A stretch of DNA of 41,677 bases from CAZEGV01 sp964511645. Lineage in GTDB: Bacteria; Bacteroidota; Bacteroidia; Cytophagales; JAAEPT01. Position 1 is the first letter of the stretch. Each line of letters begins with the position of its first letter. The notes below the pieces were generated by a model. That model made no database searches. It worked only from the letters and a program-made list of their open reading frames with translations, and was not told the DNA's origin. Both the position numbers and the translations under genes were made by a program. This document shows positions 33,173-41,677 of the stretch, one piece after another. The stretch spans positions 1 to 41,677 of the forward strand of contig CAZEGV010000018.1 in assembly GCA_964511645.1 (NCBI GenBank). The letters run 5' to 3'.

Positions 33173-33499
33173 GTGAAGTTATATCGGTCGTTTGCGGTAT
33201 TTTTTATATTGATGTTTGCTATGATTTTAGCTCAGCAGAGTTATGTCAATGCCGTAATGGTAGAGCAATTAGTAGCCTCAACCGAAAAAAATACAAAAAA
33301 TACAATCGTGAAGGAATCGCCTGTACAGGCAGTTTTACCAGTATTCACACTATTGCTTGAGAAAGCAGTCTTCTCTCATTTCTCTTTGTCTTTAATTGTA
33401 ATTTTTTCATTGCTTATTCCAGTTTTCGGGACAGAACTAAGTGTTTTATTCAAACGAAAAAGATTGTTGAGATCATCCCTTTCTGCAATGGGACCTTAG
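33173..33499 (+). CDS. Small hydrophobic protein, unknown
   Basis: This 108-residue frame opens with GTG and encodes a hydrophobic N-terminus (about 1-22, LYRSFAVFFILMFAMILAQQ), a polar middle, and a second hydrophobic stretch (about 68-90) with a basic end KRKRLLRSS. It may be a membrane or secreted peptide. There is no recognisable domain, no clear ribosome site, and it lies right after a decayed repeat, so it could be a relict. It precedes secDF on the same strand with a 59-base gap. Confidence 0.45.
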   Translation: MKLYRSFAVFFILMFAMILAQQSYVNAVMVEQLVASTEKNTKNTIVKESPVQAVLPVFTLLLEKAVFSHFSLSLIVIFSLLIPVFGTELSVLFKRKRLLRSSLSAMGP

Positions 33500-33558
33500 T
33501 GGTTTTTTTCTTTCGCATTTGATTACAAACAAAATTTTACACTTATATAAATAATATT

Positions 33559-36500
33559 ATGAAACATTTTAGAGGACTGATTATAACAGTCGCTGTTGCC
33601 ATTACATTGATAAGTCTTTATCAATTATATTTTACGTTTAACGCAAGAAGCGTAAAGGCAAATCAAATAGAAGCCCCAGCAAGAGCATTTGCAGAAAAAG
33701 CAAAACTAAAGAACCCTAGCTTGTCCACTGCTAGTGTTGACTCTATTTATAGGGTTAAAAAAGCATCTCTTACAAGCCAAATCCTTAATGAAGAGGTGTC
33801 AATATTTGGAGACACTTATGGTGAAGTAAGAAAAAAACAATTAGACCTTGGTTTGGATCTTCAGGGTGGAGCTCATATCACGCTAGTAGTATCTCCAGAA
33901 GAGATTATGAAAGGTATTGCAGGTTCTACTAATTCACTTGATCCTAAGTTTTTGGATGCTTTAAAGGCAGCTCATAAAGCAAAAAGATCTAGTGGATCCA
34001 AGTTTACTACATTATTCCTTAAAGAATATAAAGCTTTAGGTGGAGGAGCTCTTAATAGCCTATTTATAGATCACGATAATGTATTGGGACTTTCTAACGA
34101 TGCTTCGGATGGAGATATTCTTGATAAGATAGATGAGAGATTAAAAGAAGCAATGAAGCAATCAGTTGTGGTATTGCGTTCTCGTATAGATGCTTTTGGT
34201 GCAACATCACCTGTGATTAATGCGGTAGAGTCTACTGGTAGAATTGAAGTAGAATTGCCAGGTGCTACGGATATTGAAAAAATAGAACGACAATTAACAA
34301 CGGTAGCAAAACTTGAGTTTGAAGAAGTAATGCCAGCCAATGAATCATCTAGGTATGCGAATAACTTAAGTGTTGCTTTAATGAAGGCATTAACAACTAA
34401 GTTAGAAACGGATAAAGTAGAAGAGGTAGAAAAACCAATCACTCAAATCACTCCAGATTCTACATCAGGAGATGATAACTTATACGGAGATGACGAAGAT
34501 AAAATAGATTCAAACCAAGTAGTAGCAAAGGATACTGTAATTAATAAAACAGCTCAAGAAGAGTTGATGAAGTTATTTGTTAATGGAGGTAACGGTCTTT
34601 ATTTAACAACCTTAGATAAGGCACAAGAATTAAGCATATATTTAGCTTCTCCAGAAATAAGAAAAGCAGTAATCCCTGCTTCTTTAGATATTTTGATAGC
34701 ATCAAAAGAACATGATAGAGCAAAGGGGTATAAAGAGGTTTTCTTTATCAAAAAACAAAAAAGAGGTAAGCCATTATTAAATGGTGATGTAATTACTAGA
34801 GCATATATTACTAGAGGAGAGACTGGTGCTTTGGCAGCAGGGATGGAAATGAACCCAGAAGGAACTCGTAAATGGGGAGAGATTACTGAGAAACTAATTG
34901 GTAAGCAAATAGCTGTTGTTTTAGACAAAAAAGTTTACTCTGCACCATCTGTAAACGTTGCGATTACTACAGGTTCATCTGTGATTACAGGAGGGCAAAA
35001 AGGATTTGCTTATGAAGAGGTGGATGAGTTAACTAAAATCTTAAGTGCAGGTAGTCTAAAAGCACCAATGGAAATAGAAAGAGTAGTAACAGTTGGTCCT
35101 TCACTAGGTAAAGCAGCTGTAGATAGAGGACTTAAGTCTTTAGCTATTGGTTTGTTATTAGTAGCTGTATTTATGATAGCGTATTACAACAAAGGTGGTA
35201 TTGTTGCTAATGTTGCATTGCTCTTTAACTTATTCTTTATTTTAGGAATCCTATCTACACCAGTAATTGGTGCTACATTAACTTTTGCAGGTATTGCAGG
35301 TATTGTATTGACCATTGGTATGTCGATTGATGCCAACGTACTAATCTTTGAGCGTATCAAAGAAGAATTGAAACAAGGGGTAGGAGTTAAGAATGCAATT
35401 TCAGCAGGTTATGACAAAGCAATTTGGACAATCTTAGATGCTAACGTAACAACTTTGATTTCTGCGGTGATTTTATACTGGTTAGGTTCAGGTTTGATTA
35501 AAGGATTTGCTATTACTTTAATGATTGGTATATTCTGTTCATTCTTTGCGGCGGTATTTATTACACGTTTGATTTTAGAATTTTGGCTATCCAAAAAAGA
35601 AGATACAGAATGGTCATTCTCAACAAGCTTATCTAAAAAATTATTCCAAAACGTATCATTTGACTTCTTAGGAAAAAGAAAAATCGCTTACATGGTTTCA
35701 GGTTTGGTAATTGCTATTGGTATGACTTTGGTGATGACTAACGGTCTTAACTATGGTGTCGCTTTTAAAGGAGGTACTCGTTATACAGTAGGTTTTGACA
35801 AAGCAATTTCGGTAGAAGATGCTCGTACGTCATTCAAAGAAGTATTTGGAGAGGCTGGGTTAGAAGTAAAAACAATTGATTCTGACCGTCAATTGTCTGT
35901 AACTACTGCCTACTTGGTCAACTCTGATGAGAAAGGAGCTTCTGCAAAAGTGGATGCAGCACTTGAGAAAGCTTTGAAGAAATACGAAGCATCTAATCCA
36001 CAAGTTTTAGGTAAAAATGTAGTGTCTCCTACCATTGCAGATGATATTGTGAAAGATGCTCAACTTGCGGTTGTTCTTTCTTTACTCGCTATTTTCTTAT
36101 ATATTGTAATAAGGTTTGGTAAGAAAGAATTTGGGTTTGGGGCTTTGGTAGCTCTTTTTCATGATGTATTGGTGGTGATATCAGTATTTGCAATTGCAAG
36201 ATTCTTAGGTTTCTCGTTTGAGATAGAAGAAGCATTTGTAGCAGCAATATTGACGATTGTGGGTTACTCTATAAATGATACTGTGGTAGTGTTTGATAGA
36301 ATACGTGACTATGTAGGACAGAAAAATCCTAAAAACAAAGCTGAATACCAGTCTACTATCAGTAATGCATTAAACGATACTTTAAGCCGTACTTTAATGA
36401 CATCTATTACTACATTAATAGTAGTAGGAGTTTTATTAATATTTGGTGGTGAAGTATTAAGAGGATTCTCGTTTGCTTTATTTATTGGGGTACTTGTAGG

Positions 36501-36585
36501 TACATACTCATCGGTATTTATTGCAACGCCAGTTGTTTTAGATACTACATCTGAAAAAAGCTTTGCTCCTAAAACGGACAAATAA
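33559..36585 (+). CDS. secDF: Fused protein translocase SecDF
   Basis: SecD and SecF are separate genes in E. coli, but here form one 1008-residue protein, as commonly seen in Bacteroidota. It uses the proton gradient to help complete Sec export. SecD half: QLDLGLDLQGGAHITLVV near residues 93-110, a periplasmic head, then six helices including TIGMSIDANVLIFERIKEEL near 582-601. SecF half (from about 680): GLNYGVAFKGGTRY, then VGYSINDTVVVFDRIRD near 894-910. The large loop (about 290-330) is acidic and variable. Full length; terminator downstream. Confidence 0.96.
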   Translation: MKHFRGLIITVAVAITLISLYQLYFTFNARSVKANQIEAPARAFAEKAKLKNPSLSTASVDSIYRVKKASLTSQILNEEVSIFGDTYGEVRKKQLDLGLDLQGGAHITLVVSPEEIMKGIAGSTNSLDPKFLDALKAAHKAKRSSGSKFTTLFLKEYKALGGGALNSLFIDHDNVLGLSNDASDGDILDKIDERLKEAMKQSVVVLRSRIDAFGATSPVINAVESTGRIEVELPGATDIEKIERQLTTVAKLEFEEVMPANESSRYANNLSVALMKALTTKLETDKVEEVEKPITQITPDSTSGDDNLYGDDEDKIDSNQVVAKDTVINKTAQEELMKLFVNGGNGLYLTTLDKAQELSIYLASPEIRKAVIPASLDILIASKEHDRAKGYKEVFFIKKQKRGKPLLNGDVITRAYITRGETGALAAGMEMNPEGTRKWGEITEKLIGKQIAVVLDKKVYSAPSVNVAITTGSSVITGGQKGFAYEEVDELTKILSAGSLKAPMEIERVVTVGPSLGKAAVDRGLKSLAIGLLLVAVFMIAYYNKGGIVANVALLFNLFFILGILSTPVIGATLTFAGIAGIVLTIGMSIDANVLIFERIKEELKQGVGVKNAISAGYDKAIWTILDANVTTLISAVILYWLGSGLIKGFAITLMIGIFCSFFAAVFITRLILEFWLSKKEDTEWSFSTSLSKKLFQNVSFDFLGKRKIAYMVSGLVIAIGMTLVMTNGLNYGVAFKGGTRYTVGFDKAISVEDARTSFKEVFGEAGLEVKTIDSDRQLSVTTAYLVNSDEKGASAKVDAALEKALKKYEASNPQVLGKNVVSPTIADDIVKDAQLAVVLSLLAIFLYIVIRFGKKEFGFGALVALFHDVLVVISVFAIARFLGFSFEIEEAFVAAILTIVGYSINDTVVVFDRIRDYVGQKNPKNKAEYQSTISNALNDTLSRTLMTSITTLIVVGVLLIFGGEVLRGFSFALFIGVLVGTYSSVFIATPVVLDTTSEKSFAPKTDK

Positions 36586-36610
36586 TATTAAATAGATAAT
36601 TAAAAAAATA

Positions 36611-36639
36611 AAAGCAAGCCTATTTGGGCTTGCTTTTTT
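36611..36639 (+). terminator. Intrinsic terminator of secDF
   Basis: AAAGCAAGCC (36611-36620), loop TATTTG, GGCTTGCTTT (36627-36636), followed by Ts to 36639. It sits 25 bases after the secDF stop and ends 15 bases before mfd, so mfd has little room for a separate promoter. Confidence 0.88.
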
Positions 36640-36654
36640 AGTTAAATTGCGATT

Positions 36655-39600
36655 GTGAAAACCACTGATTTACAAACTATATACAAAGAGAACTTTTGTG
36701 TAAATATCTTACACGAATCTTTAAAATCATCCCAAACAAATAAAATTTTTGTTAAAGGTTTATTGGGAAGTTTAGATGCGATGGTAGCCGCAGCGGTGTT
36801 TTTAAAACAACCAAAAAGAAATCACATTTTTATTTTAGACGATAGAGAATCGGCAGCATATTTTCAGACTGACTTAGAGAATATTTTAAACCGAGAAACT
36901 TTATTTTTTCCATTATCATACAAAAGACCTTACGAATTTGAAGAAGTAGATAATGCCAATATTTTACAGCGTACCGAAGTATTAGAAAGACTAAACCACA
37001 AAAACAGTCAAGGAGAATTGATTATCACTTATCCCGATGCTTTGTCGGAGAAGGTGATTAATAAACAATCATTAGTAAAAAATAGCTTTGCCATCAAAGT
37101 AAGCGAAACTGTTGATGTGAATTTCATTTCCGAATTCCTGATCGAATATGGCTTTGAAAAAAAAGATTTTGTTTACGAAGCAGGAGAGTTCTCCATCAGA
37201 GGAGGGATTTTGGACATCTTTTCTTTTGCCAATGACTTGCCTTATCGAATCGAGTTGTTTGGCAATGAAGTAGAAAGCATCAGGACATTTGACCCAGACA
37301 ATCAACTTTCAGTACAAGAGCAAAAGTCGATATCTATCATTCCAGACATTCAAACCAAACTTTTACAAGAAAAAAGAGAATCGATATTAAAGTTTTTACC
37401 TAAAAACACCTGCCTGTGGGTGAAAGACCTAGCCCGTACAAAAGAGGTTATTTCGGATTATTACCGAAGGTCTACCCAGCAAGTTGATGTCATTAAAGAA
37501 AACTCAGGACACCCAGACTTAGTGACTGATGTTTCTAACCTATTTATTAACGGGAAAGATTTTTATGATGAATTAAAAGATTTCTCTGTCATAGAATTTG
37601 GTAATAAAGCGGTTTTTAAAGACAATCAGACAATACATTACAAATCTCAAGTTCAGCAATCATTCAATAAAGAATTTGGGCTTATTGCTAGCCACTTGGC
37701 AGAAAAGCACCTTGAGGATTACAAAACAATTATCAGTTGTGAAAGCCTAAAGCAGTTTAATAGATTAGAGTTTTTGGTAGAAGAGCATGAACCAACTATC
37801 CAGTTAGATAATGTTGCATTGGGCTTAAGAGGTGGCTTTATTGATGAAGAAGAAAAGCTGATTATTTACACTGACCATCAACTATTTGAACGATATTATA
37901 AATACAAAAGCAACCAAAAGTACAGCCGTACCAAAGCCCTTACCCTAAAAGAAATAGAAGAACTTCACCCAGGAGATTATGTGACGCATATAGATGCTGG
38001 AATTGGAAGATTTGCAGGACTCTGCAAGCAGGAGATTAAAGGAAAAGAGCAAGAGGTTGTCAGAATAGTTTTTAGAGATGACGACATTATGTACGTCAGC
38101 ATTCATTCATTACATAAAATCTCTAAATACGTAGGAAAAGAAGGCACTCCGCCATCACTTTCCAAATTAGGCTCGCCAGAATGGGAGAACAAAAAGAAAA
38201 AAGTTAAAAAAAGAGTAAAAGCACTCGCCTTTGACTTAATCAAGCTATACGCTGACCGAAAGCAAGCAAAAGGATTTGCATACTCTCCCGACTCATATTT
38301 ACAAACTGAGCTCGAAACATCATTCATTTACGAAGACACGCCAGACCAAAGTAAGGCTACTATAGAGCTCAAAAAAGACATGGAATCCCCCAATCCCATG
38401 GATAGGCTTATTTGTGGTGATGTAGGGTTTGGGAAAACAGAAATTGCAATTAGAGCAGCCTTCAAAGCTGTGGCAGACTCCAAACAAGTAGCCGTTTTGG
38501 TGCCAACTACCATTTTGGCAATGCAACACCAAAAAACATTTGAAGAACGATTTAAAGATTTCCCTTGTAGCATAGATTACCTCAATAGATTTAGGACAGC
38601 AAAAGAAACCAAAGAAGTATTAGCCAAGCTCGAAAAAGGAGAAATTGATATTCTTATTGGGACACATAAAATTGTAGGGAAAAGCGTAAAATTCAAAGAC
38701 TTAGGACTATTAGTCATTGACGAAGAGCAGAAATTTGGTGTAGCTGTAAAAGAAAAAATAAAAACATTTAAAATAAATGTGGATGTACTTACCCTCACAG
38801 CTACTCCAATCCCTCGAACATTACAATTCTCACTAATGGGAGCAAGAGACCTGTCAATCCTTGGTACACCACCAGCCAATCGCCAGCCAGTCACTACAGA
38901 GCTACACTCTTGGAACGAAACTTTGATAAGAGATGCCGTACGATTTGAACTCAAACGAGGTGGGCAAGTGTTTTTTATTCATAACCGAGTAAACGAAATA
39001 CAAAGCGTAGCTAATATTATTTTACGATTAGTACCAGACGCCCGAATAGGATTTGTACATGGACAGATGGAAGGAACTAAGATAGAAAAAGCAATGGCAC
39101 AATTTGTCAACCACGATACCGATATATTAGTAGCTACTAATATTATAGAATCAGGCTTAGATATTCCCAATGCCAACACAATTATCATCAACCAGTCTCA
39201 TATGTACGGGCTCTCTGACCTGCATCAGATGCGAGGAAGAGTAGGTAGGTCTAACAAAAAAGCCTTCTGCTACATGCTTACCCCATCTCTTGCGGGACTC
39301 AGCTCGGATGCGCGAAAAAGACTTTCTGCACTAGAAGAATTTTCGGGATTGGGAGACGGGTTTAAAGTAGCCATGAGAGACTTAGACATTAGAGGTGCCG
39401 GAGACGTATTAGGAGGAGACCAAAGCGGGTTTGTCAACGATGTTGGTTATGATACCTATCATAAAATCTTGGAAGATACCGTAAGAGAACTGAAACGAAC
39501 CACATTTAAAGACTTATTCCAATCAGAATTAGACTTAAACTTAAACCTTTTTAGCATAAGCTGTCAATTCGAAACAGACCTAGAAGTAGCCATCCCCGAA

Positions 39601-40002
39601 GAATACGTAAGTAATGTCTCAGAGAGACTTCGCCTTTATAATGAGCTAGACAACATAAAAAAGCAAGAAGAATTAGACACGTTTATCCAAAAAACACAAG
39701 ACAGATTTGGCACTTTGCCAGAAGTGATGCAGGCCCTCATAGAAACCGTTCCCCTGAGATGGAAAGCCGAAGCATTAGGCTTTGAGAAGCTCGCGCTTAA
39801 AAAAGAAACCTTACAAGGATACGTCAAAGTAGAAGGAAACGACGATTATTTTCAATCCGAAAAATTTGGTTCTATCCTTCAATACATACAAAAACACCCT
39901 CGTAGTGCACAATTTAGAGAATATAAAGGAAAAATGATTGTAACCTTCCAAAACGTAGACTCAATAGAACGTGCAAGTAGAATATTAAAAGCAGTACAAT
40001 GA
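36655..40002 (+). CDS. mfd: Transcription-repair coupling factor Mfd
   Basis: Mfd removes stalled RNA polymerase from damaged DNA and recruits UvrA. This 1115-residue protein has the UvrB-like N-terminal domains (about 1-350), an RNA polymerase interaction region (about 420-500, LHPGDYVTHIDAGIGRFAG), and a helicase with Walker A GDVGFGKTE near residue 589, DEEQ near 688, LTATPIPRT near 722, and the later IESGLDIPNANTII. The C-terminal TRCF domain follows. The start is GTG at 36655. The secDF terminator is immediately upstream, so part of its transcription is probably read-through. The length is normal. Confidence 0.97.
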   Translation: MKTTDLQTIYKENFCVNILHESLKSSQTNKIFVKGLLGSLDAMVAAAVFLKQPKRNHIFILDDRESAAYFQTDLENILNRETLFFPLSYKRPYEFEEVDNANILQRTEVLERLNHKNSQGELIITYPDALSEKVINKQSLVKNSFAIKVSETVDVNFISEFLIEYGFEKKDFVYEAGEFSIRGGILDIFSFANDLPYRIELFGNEVESIRTFDPDNQLSVQEQKSISIIPDIQTKLLQEKRESILKFLPKNTCLWVKDLARTKEVISDYYRRSTQQVDVIKENSGHPDLVTDVSNLFINGKDFYDELKDFSVIEFGNKAVFKDNQTIHYKSQVQQSFNKEFGLIASHLAEKHLEDYKTIISCESLKQFNRLEFLVEEHEPTIQLDNVALGLRGGFIDEEEKLIIYTDHQLFERYYKYKSNQKYSRTKALTLKEIEELHPGDYVTHIDAGIGRFAGLCKQEIKGKEQEVVRIVFRDDDIMYVSIHSLHKISKYVGKEGTPPSLSKLGSPEWENKKKKVKKRVKALAFDLIKLYADRKQAKGFAYSPDSYLQTELETSFIYEDTPDQSKATIELKKDMESPNPMDRLICGDVGFGKTEIAIRAAFKAVADSKQVAVLVPTTILAMQHQKTFEERFKDFPCSIDYLNRFRTAKETKEVLAKLEKGEIDILIGTHKIVGKSVKFKDLGLLVIDEEQKFGVAVKEKIKTFKINVDVLTLTATPIPRTLQFSLMGARDLSILGTPPANRQPVTTELHSWNETLIRDAVRFELKRGGQVFFIHNRVNEIQSVANIILRLVPDARIGFVHGQMEGTKIEKAMAQFVNHDTDILVATNIIESGLDIPNANTIIINQSHMYGLSDLHQMRGRVGRSNKKAFCYMLTPSLAGLSSDARKRLSALEEFSGLGDGFKVAMRDLDIRGAGDVLGGDQSGFVNDVGYDTYHKILEDTVRELKRTTFKDLFQSELDLNLNLFSISCQFETDLEVAIPEEYVSNVSERLRLYNELDNIKKQEELDTFIQKTQDRFGTLPEVMQALIETVPLRWKAEALGFEKLALKKETLQGYVKVEGNDDYFQSEKFGSILQYIQKHPRSAQFREYKGKMIVTFQNVDSIERASRILKAVQ

Positions 40003-40015
40003 TAAATAAAATTTA

Positions 40016-40109
40016 GGCAAACCCCTCGCTATTTCGCTTAGGTCGGGCTTTTCGTTCCCAATCTTCCCGATGAAAAAATCGGGAAGGATTTCCACTTCAA
40101 TCCCTTTTG
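40016..40109 (+). repeat. Intergenic hairpin repeat R5
   Basis: TTAGGTCGGGCTTTTCGTTC, CCAATCTTCCCGATG, a clean hairpin CTTCCCGAT/AATCGGGAAG, then GGATTTCCACTTCAATCCC. It is the cleanest copy of the family tail and hairpin, located after mfd. The head is a variant (CCTCGCTATTTCGCTTA). Confidence 0.82.
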
Positions 40110-40291
40110 CAGCACTTCGTGCTTATCTGTATTATGCCTCATGGTTAAATGAAACACAAAACATTTTATTAGTCATTTCTCAAAAAAGACAAATAAAACT
40201 CTAACATTCTTCTGCCCTTTGGTTGTGTATCTCAATAAGATTAAGTATATTGTGAGTCACTTTGAATGAATGTGTTTAAAAAATTAAGGAT
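40110..40291. other. Upstream region of the gldJ-like gene
   Basis: About 180 bases of AT-rich sequence between repeat R5 and the lipoprotein start. No promoter with both boxes was found; a TAAGTATATTG sequence near 40242 is a poor candidate. No RNA gene recognised. Confidence 0.5.
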
Positions 40292-41485
40292 ATGAAGAAT
40301 GTTATAAAATCAGGAAAACTGCTTGGGTTATCACTTGCAGCACTCCTATTGGCTAGCTCTTGTAGTAAATCAGGGAATCCAACTAGCTCTAACGCTGGTG
40401 ACGGAAGTACCGCTACAGGTTTAGCTTACAATCAAGAAGATGGATTTCAAGTAAATCCCTATTTAGGACAACCTCAAGGACCAAACTTGGTCTATATAGA
40501 AGGTGGTCGTACAGTTTTAGGTTCTTTTGAGGAGGATTTATTAACTTTGCATGACAATGTGGAAAGAACAGTAACCGTTGCTTCATTCTATATGGATGAA
40601 ACAGAAATTGCTAATATTCACTGGTTAGAATACCTGTATTATATCAGAAAAGATTCATCTGAAGAACTTTTTCAAAAATCGCTTCCAGATACACTAGTAT
40701 GGGAACACCCATTAGCATATAATGATCCTTATGTAGATCATTACTTAAGATATCCAGGGTTTCGTTTCTTCCCTGTAGTAGGAGTTAACTGGGATCAAGC
40801 TAATCAATTTGCTGTTTGGAGAACATTAGTAGTAAATAAAAAATTAGCAGAAGAAGCAGGTATAGAAGTAGCAGAAGGAGGAATAGGACGTATTCCACTA
40901 GAGTCTGGTGTTGTATTGCCAAACTATCGTTTGCCATCTGAAGCTGAGTGGGAATATGCAGCTCAAGCATTAATTGGTAACCAATGGTTAGACGAAAATC
41001 AAACACACAAAAGACTTTATCCTTGGGATGGTCATGCACTTCGTAATCCTTACGGAAAAGAAATGGGTATGTTCTTAGCCAACTTCAAAAGAGGTAGAGG
41101 TGACTACGCAGGTATTGCAGGCAAGTTGAATGATGGAGCGATGATTACAGATTATATCTATAATTACCCACCAAATGACTTTGGTCTTTACAATATGGCA
41201 GGAAACGTAAACGAGTGGGTGTACGATACTTACCGTCCAAATTCTTTCCAACAAATGAATGACCTTAATCCACTTCGTAGAGATGGTTATTTAGACGAAG
41301 AAGATACATATAAAAAATCTGAGTTATCTCTAATTGACGATGACGCTAGAGTTTATAAAGGTGGGTCATGGGCAGATGTGGCTTATTGGTTATCACCAGG
41401 TACAAGACGTTATATCGGTAAAGATTCAGCTACCGCTACTATCGGATTCCGTTGTGCCATGATTAGAGCAGGTACTAACTACTAG
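40292..41485 (+). CDS. gldJ: GldJ-like FGE-fold gliding/T9SS lipoprotein
   Basis: This 397-residue lipoprotein (lipobox LLASSC, C24) shares the FGE-sulfatase fold with GldK: VLGSFEEDLL, DETEIANIHWLEYLYYI, FPVVGVNWDQANQFAVWRT, LPSEAEWEYAAQA, PWDGHALRN, NDFGLYNMAGNVNEW, VYKGGSWADVAYWLSPGTRR and IGFRCAM. The YWLxPxxRR string, absent from GldK, matches GldJ as I recall it. GldJ lies in the outer-membrane envelope and is needed for gliding and GldK stability in Flavobacterium. The protein is clearly shorter than the Flavobacterium GldJ (over 500), so a GldK/GldJ-family paralogue is the alternative. A 13-bp terminator follows. Confidence 0.75.
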   Translation: MKNVIKSGKLLGLSLAALLLASSCSKSGNPTSSNAGDGSTATGLAYNQEDGFQVNPYLGQPQGPNLVYIEGGRTVLGSFEEDLLTLHDNVERTVTVASFYMDETEIANIHWLEYLYYIRKDSSEELFQKSLPDTLVWEHPLAYNDPYVDHYLRYPGFRFFPVVGVNWDQANQFAVWRTLVVNKKLAEEAGIEVAEGGIGRIPLESGVVLPNYRLPSEAEWEYAAQALIGNQWLDENQTHKRLYPWDGHALRNPYGKEMGMFLANFKRGRGDYAGIAGKLNDGAMITDYIYNYPPNDFGLYNMAGNVNEWVYDTYRPNSFQQMNDLNPLRRDGYLDEEDTYKKSELSLIDDDARVYKGGSWADVAYWLSPGTRRYIGKDSATATIGFRCAMIRAGTNY

Positions 41486-41508
41486 TACCCAAACACAATT
41501 CATTGATG

Positions 41509-41542
41509 AAAGCCATCCGTCCAACAGACGGATGGCTTTTTT
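41509..41542 (+). terminator. Intrinsic terminator of the gldJ-like gene
   Basis: AAAGCCATCCGTC (41509-41521), loop CAACA, GACGGATGGCTTT (41527-41539), then Ts to 41542: a perfect 13-bp stem. Confidence 0.92.
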
Positions 41543-41573
41543 GTTTTAAAAGAAATTACTATCTTGAATTATA

Positions 41574-41677
41574 ATGTCTTATCAATCATCAATATCTCCC
41601 GTTACTGACTACTATCCTTTTGGAATGGAAATGCCGGGAAGAAGTTACTCTAGTAGTGGGTATAGGTATGGGTTTAA
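41574..41677 (+). CDS. RHS repeat-associated core fragment (cut by window)
   Basis: After an in-frame stop at 41565-41567, ATG at 41574 opens a frame reading MSYQSSISPVTDYYPFGMEM, PGRSYSSSGYRYGF and continuing off the window. The segment DYYPFGMxxPGRSYSS..YRYGFNGKE is the classic start of the RHS repeat-associated core domain in Bacteroidota, normally found near the C-terminus of very large RHS/YD-repeat proteins. The thousands of upstream codons are absent: the gldJ-like terminator lies only 32 bases before. So this is a displaced RHS tip or truncated RHS gene, which may carry a variable toxin-like C-terminus further on. Confidence 0.75.
   Translation, partial: MSYQSSISPVTDYYPFGMEMPGRSYSSSGYRYGF

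Noticed and set aside
34071..34442. 123-residue minus-strand frame opposite secDF
   Set aside because: Shadow of the conserved SecD region on the other strand.
38577..38954. 125-residue minus-strand frame opposite mfd
   Set aside because: Lies wholly inside the well-supported mfd helicase domain.

Overview
This window reads as chromosomal DNA from an AT-rich member of the Bacteroidota, probably a Flavobacteriales-like gliding or T9SS-bearing lineage; I cannot name family or genus. The evidence is a complete type IX secretion/gliding core (porP/sprF-like, gldK, gldL, gldM, gldN), a second FGE-fold lipoprotein (gldJ-like), a fused SecDF, an F-ATPase operon without beta and epsilon genes, promoters of the TTTG-N19-TAnnTTTG type, and few strong Shine-Dalgarno sites.

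Layout. 1-277: edge debris with an IS transposase relict and a 51-bp dispersed repeat. 278-7751 (all minus): dsbD-like reductase, an Abi_2/HEPN abortive-infection gene, an M20 dipeptidase, a rhomboid protease, a GreA/B-like factor, frr and pyrH. The abi gene lies between two perfect 42-bp direct repeats, one of which is the 3' end of the dipeptidase gene, so it looks like an inserted defence cassette. 8094-9246 (plus): mazG and rpsT. 9407-16215: a degenerate M23/LytM protein, bactofilin, atpZ-like gene, a small membrane protein, then atpB-E-F-H-A-G. There is a 16-bp hairpin after atpE and an intrinsic terminator before atpG. 16352-22050: the T9SS operon, closed by a 13-bp-stem terminator. 22100-23100: a non-coding zone of decayed sequence with ~120-140-bp imperfect direct repeats and a broken GIY-YIG nuclease gene. 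23101-26158: lone Opp/Dpp-type permease and shikimate kinase (plus), converging on a beta-barrel protein gene (minus). 26540-32106: the rod-shape operon mreB-mreC-mreD-mrdA-rodA. 32400-40002: TrkA/KtrA-like protein, a small membrane ORF, secDF and mfd. 40292-41485: gldJ-like lipoprotein. 41574-end: the start of an RHS-core fragment running off the window.

The genes are largely envelope biology: energy (F-ATPase), proton-driven secretion/gliding motor (GldL/GldM), shape (bactofilin, MreBCD-PBP2-RodA), export (SecDF), disulfide reduction (DsbD) and envelope proteolysis (rhomboid).

Between the genes lies a family of ~95-190-bp hairpin repeats (at least five copies, R1-R5, on both strands, one in a head-to-head pair). 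The most notable accessory signals are the abi cassette, this repeat family, the LytM protein with its metal-binding HxH replaced by ExE, and the RHS fragment. I saw no tRNA, rRNA, CRISPR array or intact IS.
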